Shown here one piece after another: positions 31,780 to 39,948 of a stretch of DNA of 49,185 nt. The DNA comes from an uncultured Mycoplasmatota bacterium. Lineage in GTDB: Bacteria; Bacillota_I; Bacilli_A; RF39; UBA660. Below the pieces are notes generated by a model, which ran no database searches, was not told the origin of the DNA, and saw only the letters and a list, made by a program, of their open reading frames with translations. Every line of letters begins with the position of its first letter. Position 1 is the first letter of the stretch. The position numbers and the translations under genes were made by a program. The stretch covers positions 1 through 49,185 of the forward strand of contig CAMLWC010000005.1 of the NCBI GenBank assembly GCA_946488855.1, given 5' to 3'.

Positions 31780-32313
31780 TTATGCCTTAGAAATTTGCGT
31801 TAATTCTAATTCAACATTAGTTTCTTGGCCAAATAAATCTAAAGCAACTTCAACTTGTTGTTTTTCAAAGTTAATACTTGTTACTTTACCATACATATTA
31901 GCAAATGGTCCATCAACTACTTTAACTTGATCACCAATTTGTAATTCATTAGCGATATCTAATCTACTCATTCCCATTGAACCTAATATTTTATCAACTT
32001 CTGCTGGTGTTAAAGGGAATGGTTTAGCTCCTTTACCACTACTACCAATGAATCCCGTTACACCTGGTGTATTTCTTACAACAAACCATGCTTCATCAGT
32101 CATAATCATTTCAACTAATATATAACCAGGAAACATTTTTTTTACTTTTTCTTTTTTTACCCCATCTTTATATTCTACTTCTGTTTGTTCTGGGACTACT
32201 ACTCTAAAGATATAATCTTCAAGTCCCATACTAGAAGCACGCATCTCTAATTTTTCTTTTACTTTACTTTCATGACCTGAATAGGTGTTAACTACATACC
32301 ATTCTTTTTCCAT
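31780..32313 (-). CDS. nusG: Transcription termination/antitermination protein NusG
   Basis: WYVVNTYSGHESKVKEKLE…PGYILVEM…VVRNTPGVTGFIG…VDGPFANMYGKV. Confidence 0.97.
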   Translation of the reverse strand: MEKEWYVVNTYSGHESKVKEKLEMRASSMGLEDYIFRVVVPEQTEVEYKDGVKKEKVKKMFPGYILVEMIMTDEAWFVVRNTPGVTGFIGSSGKGAKPFPLTPAEVDKILGSMGMSRLDIANELQIGDQVKVVDGPFANMYGKVTSINFEKQQVEVALDLFGQETNVELELTQISKA

Positions 32314-32567
32314 TATCCCACCAACATTTTAAATCCTGCGATAATTAAATCACCTAAAGTAAAGAATAAACCAAAGAAAATTATAAATGATAAGGTTGCA
32401 ATAGAATATTTAATCATTTCTTTTTTTAATGGCCAACGAACTTTGCCCATTTCTTTTTCTACACCTTTAAAAAACGATTCTTTTTTAATTTTTTTTGTAT
32501 TCTTGTCTTTTTTTGAAACTTTTTCTTTTGTTACTTTTTTAGTGTTCTTTTCATCTTTTTTACTCAT
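32313..32567 (-). CDS. secE: Preprotein translocase subunit SecE
   Basis: FFKGVEKEMGKVRWPLKKEMIKYSIATLSFIIFFGLFFTLGDLII after a Lys-rich N-terminus. Confidence 0.93.
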   Translation of the reverse strand: MSKKDEKNTKKVTKEKVSKKDKNTKKIKKESFFKGVEKEMGKVRWPLKKEMIKYSIATLSFIIFFGLFFTLGDLIIAGFKMLVG

Positions 32568-32698
32568 AATTCACCTCTTACATTATATGAAAATTTTTTC
32601 AAAATAAAAACACTTTTTCGTGTCTACATAAATACTATCATATATTGATTTATTTGTCAATTATTTTAAAAAAATTGATGCAAAGTATTCACCAATTT

Positions 32699-33742
32699 TT
32701 AATTATATTTTTTTAATATTTTATTTTTATTAAAACTCCAATTAATTGTTTCTCCTTCACTTATTTTATTATTATTGTTAATTAATAATGTTATATCCAT
32801 ATTATCTAAATTATTACATTCATTATAATTTAAAGAAACTATATAACCTACAGGCTTGTCTTTATTGAAATTAGATGTCGAAGGAACACCAATATATAAT
32901 TGATTAATATCATCATGAGAATTATTACATAAAAATCCATTATGTAAATGGCCCGAAATTAAAACATCAAAACTATAATCTTTAAAATAACTTTTTTTTA
33001 TTTCATCAATACTTAATATTTTTTTATCTGGTAAAATCAAACTATAATAAAATTTATGGCTAAAATGAAATGAAGTATTAGAAAATTTTGCTTGCCAATA
33101 TTTTCTTGGGATAACATAAAAATTACTAACATATCTTGTAGTTTGTCTTAATGCGTAATCATAAGATAAAGCACTATCATAAAATAAAGTATTATTTTTT
33201 TTATCGTGATTTCCAATTAGAGCAAATGTCTTTATTTCATTAGGATAATTTTTTTCAAAAGATTCAAATGGACATAATATTTTTTTTGAACTGTCTATAC
33301 ATTTTCCTGAAAAAACATCCCCTAAATGAAAGCATACCTCTACACCTTGTCGTTTAGCAAAAGTATATATATTTTGTAATAATTCAAAATTTTCTAAGTT
33401 TGGATTTCCGATATGAGTATCTGATATTAATAAAAATTTTTTATTTTTATTATCATCAACTTCAAAAGAATAATAATGTCTGCTAAAAGACGAATCGTGG
33501 TAATATTGATCTTCAATATACTTATAAATAGATTCTTTATTCCAATAATCATCACGAACAATTTTACCATAACCAAAATCCGCTAGCAAAATGTTGACAG
33601 CTAAATTTATTTCTTTCAAATCATAACAATAGCCATTTAAATCTAAAATTTCTTTTATTTGACTAATAGTTAATTGGCAATATTTCTGAAATAATTCTTC
33701 TATTTCAGGAACAAGATTATATATTTTATTGTCATAATTCAT
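32699..33742 (-). CDS. Calcineurin-like metallophosphoesterase with an extra N-terminal region
   Basis: LLISDTHIGN…VCFHLGDVFSG…ALIGNHDKK…DVLISGHLHNGF. Confidence 0.85.
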   Translation of the reverse strand: MNYDNKIYNLVPEIEELFQKYCQLTISQIKEILDLNGYCYDLKEINLAVNILLADFGYGKIVRDDYWNKESIYKYIEDQYYHDSSFSRHYYSFEVDDNKNKKFLLISDTHIGNPNLENFELLQNIYTFAKRQGVEVCFHLGDVFSGKCIDSSKKILCPFESFEKNYPNEIKTFALIGNHDKKNNTLFYDSALSYDYALRQTTRYVSNFYVIPRKYWQAKFSNTSFHFSHKFYYSLILPDKKILSIDEIKKSYFKDYSFDVLISGHLHNGFLCNNSHDDINQLYIGVPSTSNFNKDKPVGYIVSLNYNECNNLDNMDITLLINNNNKISEGETINWSFNKNKILKKYN

Positions 33743-33910
33743 AAATCAAGCCCCCTTTTGAGGGACTATTATATCATAATTTTAAAAAAATTAAAATTTG
33801 ATTATGCAATAATAAATTTATTTAATATTTTACAAGTCTTCTTAACTAACAATATCATAGAATATGTATTATTTGAAATATGTATTTACGCATCTTCATT
33901 ATTTTTAAAA

Positions 33911-33938
33911 TATTATATAATTTATATTATATAATTTA
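33911..33938. repeat. Perfect tandem repeat, 2 x 14 bp (TATTATATAATTTA)
   Basis: Two adjacent identical 14-mers in the AT-rich intergenic region. Confidence 0.8.
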
Positions 33939-34036
33939 CCATTTTAATTTTAAGTTTTTATTGTAATTAAGAATTTCATATTTTTTGATATATTTATTTT
34001 TTAGAATATTTATCTATTATATTCATACTTATAAAT

Positions 34037-34807
34037 TTATTTTAATTTTAAAATTTTTTCTATAATTTCATCCTTAACGTCACAAGTATCCAAATTTTCG
34101 TCTATTAAAGTACGTTTTAACTCTTCATAATCATAAATAGAAGAAAGTTCTTCATGAATCCCTGGTATTGATTTTTTCATACAACAATCAAAACCAGAAG
34201 GAAGATAATAAGCTTGAAATCTATTTTCTAGTATTTCCTTAGGTGTATAATGATAATTATTTTCAAAATTTTTATTCAAAATTAATACATCAAAAAGTCC
34301 ATTAACATCTCTATACCAGGAAATTGCAGCAAGATAGTGAGACATTAGTTGACCACAATCATCTAAATAATTTTCATCCATTCCGTTTTTAATACCCAAT
34401 TCATATAATTTCAATAATTCTTCAGTTTTATAATCTATTCCTACCAATTTTGATGTTAATAAACAATATTGAAAATAATTATAATTCAAATTTCCGTACC
34501 GGCCCATATTAGGATGTATTATTTTAAAAATTTCTTCTAGTAATTTATACCTTTTTTCAAAAGGAACTGAAGTAACCCCACAAGCTAAATGTTGAATATA
34601 ATGTCCTTGATCATCAGGTTTATAAAGAGAATCTTCACGAAACCATCTGCGTAAAGTTTGAATATTTATTTCATCTACTGTATGAACATTTATATAATTT
34701 CTAAGATTAAATTTATTCATTTCAAATTGATAACATTCTAATTTTTTTTCTTTATATGTAGAACTATCTTCTATTCCCAAACTTTTCTTCCATATGTCTT
34801 CTGACAT
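34037..34807 (-). CDS. Uncharacterised protein, third gene of the AAA+ operon
   Basis: 256-aa ORF overlapping the upstream gene by ~37 nt; no family recognised. Confidence 0.7.
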   Translation of the reverse strand: MSEDIWKKSLGIEDSSTYKEKKLECYQFEMNKFNLRNYINVHTVDEINIQTLRRWFREDSLYKPDDQGHYIQHLACGVTSVPFEKRYKLLEEIFKIIHPNMGRYGNLNYNYFQYCLLTSKLVGIDYKTEELLKLYELGIKNGMDENYLDDCGQLMSHYLAAISWYRDVNGLFDVLILNKNFENNYHYTPKEILENRFQAYYLPSGFDCCMKKSIPGIHEELSSIYDYEELKRTLIDENLDTCDVKDEIIEKILKLK

Positions 34808-35736
34808 TTTTTATCATCCTCACCTTCTAAATAATTTAAATTATATTTTATATTAATATAATTCATAAAATTATCAAAATCTTGATTTAAATTTTCCCCA
34901 TAAATTCCCATTTCACTAGGTGTAGATATATAAATAGTATTTTTCATTTGTTTTATCTCCTCGTCATTCTTTTTATAAGGATAACCATACCCAACACTCC
35001 AATTATTATTACAATTTGGGATGATTTCTATTGCCCTAAAAATTAGTCGCCTTAAAAATGATGGATGAACTAGTGGAAAGTAACTCAACTTAATATTTAA
35101 TTTTTCTTTATCTCTTTTTATTGGAACAATTATTTCAATCATTTCATCTTCACAAACTGCTGTACTACTAAATTCTAAAATGCAATCAATTCCTAATCTT
35201 TCTAAATAAGTTATCAAACTTAAAATACATACTCCTCTATTTATAACAGCGTCTATTTCCGTAAAAGCTGAATAAGATATTTCAACATTAATTTTAATCG
35301 CTTTTTTAACCGTTTCGTTTATTTTCGTTTTAATATTTTTTGGATTACCACATAAAAACTTTGCCACATTAGGAACATACCCAACACAACTATATTGATT
35401 TTGTAATCTTTCGATTTGACTAAATTTCAAATTCAAAATATTTAATTTTGAAATAAACTTATCATATCCATTATCCCAACCAAAGCGACATAAATTCCAT
35501 GCTTCTTCAAAAGATTCTGTGCCACTAAATGAACAATCATTCATTTTACTGCTAGGACAAGAAAAAACTTCGTAATTAATTGGCATAGTAACAATAGCTT
35601 TTAAAAATGTATCTAAATTATAATAATTATATCTAAATATTTTATATTCACTTTTGTCATGATGATATCCCAAATCTATTTTTATTCCATTATTTGATAT
35701 TTCTTCACCTAATGTTACATTGTTTTCTAATACCAT
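34771..35736 (-). CDS. Uncharacterised protein resembling phage DUF7192-type proteins
   Basis: SFSGTESFEEAWNLCRFGWDNGYDKF and CVGYVPNVAKFLCGNPKNI, then INRGVCILSLITYLERLGIDCILEF; overlaps the AAA+ gene by 10 nt. Confidence 0.6.
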   Translation of the reverse strand: MVLENNVTLGEEISNNGIKIDLGYHHDKSEYKIFRYNYYNLDTFLKAIVTMPINYEVFSCPSSKMNDCSFSGTESFEEAWNLCRFGWDNGYDKFISKLNILNLKFSQIERLQNQYSCVGYVPNVAKFLCGNPKNIKTKINETVKKAIKINVEISYSAFTEIDAVINRGVCILSLITYLERLGIDCILEFSSTAVCEDEMIEIIVPIKRDKEKLNIKLSYFPLVHPSFLRRLIFRAIEIIPNCNNNWSVGYGYPYKKNDEEIKQMKNTIYISTPSEMGIYGENLNQDFDNFMNYINIKYNLNYLEGEDDKKCQKTYGRKVWE

Positions 35737-37445
35737 CTATACCCACCTTCATTATAATTCATTTTTTTATCTAAACCATATTTTTTAGAAGCATAATTTA
35801 CAAATTGCATTGAATAATCATCTTCGGTTTTTATTCTCGAACAAATTATATTTAAATCATTTTTATCAAGTCCTTGAATAATAGTCCAATCGAAAATATC
35901 TTCTAAATCAAAACAATCCATATCCAATAAATCACTAGCATTTTTTATATTTCTTGTCGATATTACGTGTCTTATTGTATTGCTTTGAATTATATCACGA
36001 ATTTGCCAATACAAATTCAAAATTTCTTCATGATTGATAATATTTCTTTCTAAATCTTTATCATAATCAATAACAATTGGTAAAAATCTATTTAAAGTAG
36101 CTCCATCTAGAGCTTGTCTTCCAGAATAAATCATATCTGCACCCGTTCCAAATGTATTTGCAGCAGCTATTAAATGAAAATCATTATGTGCTTGATAAAA
36201 ATTACCATCAGGAAAAGCCATATAGTGATTATATCCTGTACCAATTGAAGCATTGATTGCTAATAAAGCTGAAGGATTAGAATTATCAATTTCGTCAATA
36301 AAAATAATTCCACCATTTGTAAAAGCTTTAAAAAATTGTGTTTGTACATATCTTCCATTAGCATCGACAAAACCCATTATTTTATATTCATCTGTAACAT
36401 CATTGCAATAATAAAATTGTAATCCTAATGCTTTTGCAACCTGTTCAATTATAACATTTTTCCCACTACCGGCTGGTCCTTTTAAAAGAACTGGTTTTTT
36501 AGTAGAAACTAATTTTAAAATTTTTTCGAAATCTTTATGAAATATATCTTTTGTAGAAAATTGTTTTTTTATTGCTTCAATATTAATATTTACAATTCTA
36601 CATGGATTTTTATTAATTAATATTTTTGTAGATTCCTCTATTACTTGTTTTAAAATGTCAGTTTTTTCTTGCATATAAATTTTATTTAAATCATTAATAT
36701 AAGCTATAAATTCTTTTTTAATTTCTTGACTTTTAATAGCTAAATCATCGTTTAAATTCTTTTTTAAATTTTCTAGCATAGATTTTGTATCACTACAGTC
36801 TTTAATAATTTTATTTAATTCAATTAATTCTTCTTTTATTTTTGAATATATAGAGTTTAATTCTACTTTTTTACCACTTATACTTTTTTCTAGTATATCA
36901 TCAATTGATTTTTGAATTTCATTAATTATATCATTAGAAATTTCTTCAGCCTTATTTTGATAATTTTCCATTTTTTTAAACAATTCTTCTAATTGTTTTT
37001 GTTGTTCAAATATTTTTTCTTCTTTTTCATCATTATCAATTAAATATTGCTGAATTAATTGATTCATTTTTTTATTTTTTTCATCTATTATTGTTGGATT
37101 ATATTCTAACTGTTTTTTTATTTCTGTTACTTCTTGCAACATTTGAAATAACGAAAATTCATTTCCAACAATCGGCATTACTTTTACATGATTTGGAATG
37201 TCAATAATTGTTGTTTTATCTAAATTTACAAAAATAATTTTAATATTTTCCCAATTAAAAGCATTTTTTTGAACAACCAGAATGTTGCTCGGAATATAAA
37301 CATACTGTAACTTTTCCCAATCTAAAAATGTGTTGCTTGAAATTTCTGTAATTGGATTATCCCTAGTTCCAGATGGAATAATGCAGCAAATTTCATTTTT
37401 TACATCATCTATTACTGGTAAAAACATTTGTCTTTCAAGTATCAA
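35727..37445 (-). CDS. MoxR/CobS-like AAA+ ATPase with BspA-like N-terminus and long coiled coil
   Basis: Walker A GPAGSGKN, Walker B IIFIDEID, sensor-1 region HLIAAANTFGTGAD, DGATLNRF. N-terminus ISSNTFLDWEKLQYVYIPSNILVVQKNAF resembles LRR_5; residues ~105-290 are helical/charged. Confidence 0.85.
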   Translation of the reverse strand: MILERQMFLPVIDDVKNEICCIIPSGTRDNPITEISSNTFLDWEKLQYVYIPSNILVVQKNAFNWENIKIIFVNLDKTTIIDIPNHVKVMPIVGNEFSLFQMLQEVTEIKKQLEYNPTIIDEKNKKMNQLIQQYLIDNDEKEEKIFEQQKQLEELFKKMENYQNKAEEISNDIINEIQKSIDDILEKSISGKKVELNSIYSKIKEELIELNKIIKDCSDTKSMLENLKKNLNDDLAIKSQEIKKEFIAYINDLNKIYMQEKTDILKQVIEESTKILINKNPCRIVNINIEAIKKQFSTKDIFHKDFEKILKLVSTKKPVLLKGPAGSGKNVIIEQVAKALGLQFYYCNDVTDEYKIMGFVDANGRYVQTQFFKAFTNGGIIFIDEIDNSNPSALLAINASIGTGYNHYMAFPDGNFYQAHNDFHLIAAANTFGTGADMIYSGRQALDGATLNRFLPIVIDYDKDLERNIINHEEILNLYWQIRDIIQSNTIRHVISTRNIKNASDLLDMDCFDLEDIFDWTIIQGLDKNDLNIICSRIKTEDDYSMQFVNYASKKYGLDKKMNYNEGGYRWY

Positions 37446-37586
37446 ATAATCACCCCCTAAACATCAAAATCAAACAATAAATAAACATAATTTTATAAAA
37501 TCTTTCATTAACATTTTCTATATATTTTTAACTGTTTTATATTATAATTTTTATTCATTGAAAATAACTTATTTTTTCCTTTCGTG

Positions 37587-37619
37587 TTGTATTATAAATT
37601 AATTTATGCTATAATACAA
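37587..37619. promoter_or_regulatory. Palindromic (bidirectional) promoter between lysR and the AAA+ operon
   Basis: TTGTATTATA-N13-TATAATACAA, perfect 10-bp arms. Each strand reads TTGTAT-17 nt-TATAAT; the plus strand also has TGC before TATAAT (extended -10). Confidence 0.65.
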
Positions 37620-37640
37620 ATACTTTTTTGTTATTTCATT

Positions 37641-37657
37641 CATAACTATCAGTTATG
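37641..37657. promoter_or_regulatory. Candidate LysR operator (T-N11-A palindrome)
   Basis: CATAACT-ATC-AGTTATG, perfect 7-bp arms containing TAACTATCAGTTA; between the -10 and the lysR SD. Confidence 0.65.
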
Positions 37658-37677
37658 TTTAAAAAGGAAGGTTATAT

Positions 37678-38562
37678 ATGAATGTTAATTTAGAATTGTA
37701 CAAAATATTTTTAAGTGTTGCCAAAAATGGTAACATAACAAAAGCAGCTAATGAATTATTAATTAGCCAACCAGGTGTAAGTAAATCAATTAAAAATTTA
37801 GAAAATCAATTAAATTGTACTTTATTTATTAGAACAAAAACTGGTGTCCATTTAACTAAAGAAGGAAAATTATTTTATGAAAAATTAACTAATGCAATGG
37901 AGATAATTGATAGTGCTGAGAAATCATTAATGGAAATGATTAATTTAGATAGCGGATATATAAGTATTGGTATAAGTAACACATTAACAAAAAATTTTTT
38001 GTTAGAATATTTAGAATATTTTCATAAATTATATCCTAAAATTAAAATTAAAATTTATACTAATCCAACTCCTGAATTAATAGTTAAAGCGCGAAATGAC
38101 ATAATAGATTTTATTATTCTAAACCTTCCTTACAACACCCCTAAAGATTTTAATAAAAAAAATTTAAAATCTATTCAGGATTGTTTTGTTGCTAATTCCA
38201 ACTATGAACAGTTAAAAAATAAAACTATTCCCTTAAAACAATTAAATGAATATCCATTAATTTTATTATCGAAAGGTTCAAATACTAGAAAATTTTTAGA
38301 TGATTTTTGTTCTAATTTAAATATTACCTTAACTCCCAATATGGAAGTTGCTAGTTATTCGTTAGTTCATCATTTTGCAAAAATAGGGTTAGGAATAGGT
38401 TTTGTTATTAAAGATTTTGTCAAAGAAGAATTAAAAAATAATCAAATATTTGAAATAAATACTATTCCTAAAATTAAAAAACGATATATTGGATTAATTT
38501 ATTTAAAAGATAAAACATTAAGTAGTAGTGCAAAAAAATTTTTACAATTATTAGAAAATTAA
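37678..38562 (+). CDS. LysR-family transcriptional regulator
   Basis: ELYKIFLSVAKNGNITKAANELLISQPGVSKSIKNLENQLNCTLFIRTKTGVHLTKEG. Confidence 0.95.
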   Translation: MNVNLELYKIFLSVAKNGNITKAANELLISQPGVSKSIKNLENQLNCTLFIRTKTGVHLTKEGKLFYEKLTNAMEIIDSAEKSLMEMINLDSGYISIGISNTLTKNFLLEYLEYFHKLYPKIKIKIYTNPTPELIVKARNDIIDFIILNLPYNTPKDFNKKNLKSIQDCFVANSNYEQLKNKTIPLKQLNEYPLILLSKGSNTRKFLDDFCSNLNITLTPNMEVASYSLVHHFAKIGLGIGFVIKDFVKEELKNNQIFEINTIPKIKKRYIGLIYLKDKTLSSSAKKFLQLLEN

Positions 38563-38564
38563 AA

Positions 38565-38590
38565 AACAAGTTTAAATAGTTTAACTTGTT
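38565..38590. terminator. Bidirectional terminator between convergent lysR and DUF4956 genes
   Basis: AACAAGTTTAAATAGTTTAACTTGTT with flanking A/T tracts. Confidence 0.75.
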
Positions 38591-39238
38591 TTATTCTATA
38601 TTAATCATATGAATATCTTCTATGTAATCATTATCTAGTTCTAATATTTGATCAGCAAACTCTTTTCCAATAACTTCATAAGTTAGTTCTACTTTATCTT
38701 TTTTAATTGATTCAGTTTTTAAAACACAATTTTTATTAGCAAATATCTTAGCAACTTCTAACGAATCTTTTTTACTAGTATTTACGACTAATAAATATTT
38801 TTCAATTGGTTTAAATACTTTAAAATAACTTATTAAATAAAATAATCCTAACAAAGCACAAGCGATTATTGTAATTAAATAAAGTCCTGCTCCTGACATA
38901 ATACCTACAGCAATTGCCCAAAACATAAATATTGTATCAACCGGATCTTTTACTGCTGTTCTGAAACGAACGATAGATAAAGCACCAACCATACCTAATG
39001 ATAACGCTAAATTAGAATTAATTGTTCTAATTACTAAAGATGTTACCATAGCTAACAATATAATTGATAGTACAAATGATTTAGTATAAGAAACTCCGGT
39101 ATAAGTTTTTTTATAAATATAAGTTATAAATATTGCACATACAAAAGCAATAATAAGTGATAAAAACAAATCACCAGTTGAAATTGTTCCTGTAAATTCT
39201 TCAACTACTCCTTTTTTAATTAAATCTAAAAATCCCAT
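38591..39238 (-). CDS. DUF4956-family membrane protein
   Basis: SLGMVGALSIVRFRTAVKDPVDTIFMFWAIAVGIMSGAGLY; next to VTC and CotH genes. Confidence 0.9.
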   Translation of the reverse strand: MGFLDLIKKGVVEEFTGTISTGDLFLSLIIAFVCAIFITYIYKKTYTGVSYTKSFVLSIILLAMVTSLVIRTINSNLALSLGMVGALSIVRFRTAVKDPVDTIFMFWAIAVGIMSGAGLYLITIIACALLGLFYLISYFKVFKPIEKYLLVVNTSKKDSLEVAKIFANKNCVLKTESIKKDKVELTYEVIGKEFADQILELDNDYIEDIHMINIE

Positions 39239-39240
39239 AA

Positions 39241-39948
39241 TTAAATCTCCTTCTTTTCAAAACATAACGCATATTTAGATATTGCTTGTCTTACGCTTGG
39301 TACATTCATAATAACCGAAGCAATATGTTTAGGTAACATTTCATTAAATTTAACTTCTAATACTATATCATCACCTAATGTATCATAAGTTAGACAATCA
39401 CCAAATAAATCATAATTAAATCTACTTGATTTGATATTTTCATCAAAAGTAATTCGTGTATCAAATAATGGATAGGTATAAGCAACTCTATTATAATCTA
39501 CTATAACAGCCGGCTTTAATCCTTTAGTTTTAATGAAAGTTACAAATTCTTTTAATAAGTTATTAGATAAATCAATATCATCTAATTTATTATTAATTAT
39601 TTTATTATATATTTCTTTAGTAATTATCGTTTGTTCTTTATGCGTCAAGTCCCTATCTTTATCTTTTCTTTCTAATCTAATAAATGAATCATCTAAATTA
39701 TATATTCTAATTCGATATTTTTTTCTTTTTTCTACCCCATCTACTTTTTCATAATAAGCACTATTATTGATATCATCAAAATATAAGCTTCTAATAAAAT
39801 AAGTATTATCAATCGAATTTTCATCGATATCCATTATCAAAGCAAGTTGATTTTTTAACATTTCAGCATAAGCCTTATTGATTATGAATTTTAATTCATG
39901 TCTATACATCTTCAAAGTATTTTTCCATCTCCTTACTTGATAATCCAA
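39241..39948 (-). CDS. VTC-domain protein (polyphosphate polymerase-like); likely start MYRHELKF at ~39909
   Basis: RHELKFIINKAYAEML…YFIRSLYFDDINNSAYYEKVDGVEKRKKYRIRIYN…IRLERKDKD…AVIVDYNRVAYTYP…DTRITFDENI…VLEVKFNEMLP. Confidence 0.92.
   Translation of the reverse strand: MDYQVRRWKNTLKMYRHELKFIINKAYAEMLKNQLALIMDIDENSIDNTYFIRSLYFDDINNSAYYEKVDGVEKRKKYRIRIYNLDDSFIRLERKDKDRDLTHKEQTIITKEIYNKIINNKLDDIDLSNNLLKEFVTFIKTKGLKPAVIVDYNRVAYTYPLFDTRITFDENIKSSRFNYDLFGDCLTYDTLGDDIVLEVKFNEMLPKHIASVIMNVPSVRQAISKYALCFEKKEI

Noticed and set aside
32313-32567. Lys-rich N-terminus of SecE as a possible novel fusion
   Set aside because: Basic low-complexity extensions are common in AT-rich Firmicutes SecE; the core SecE motif is normal.
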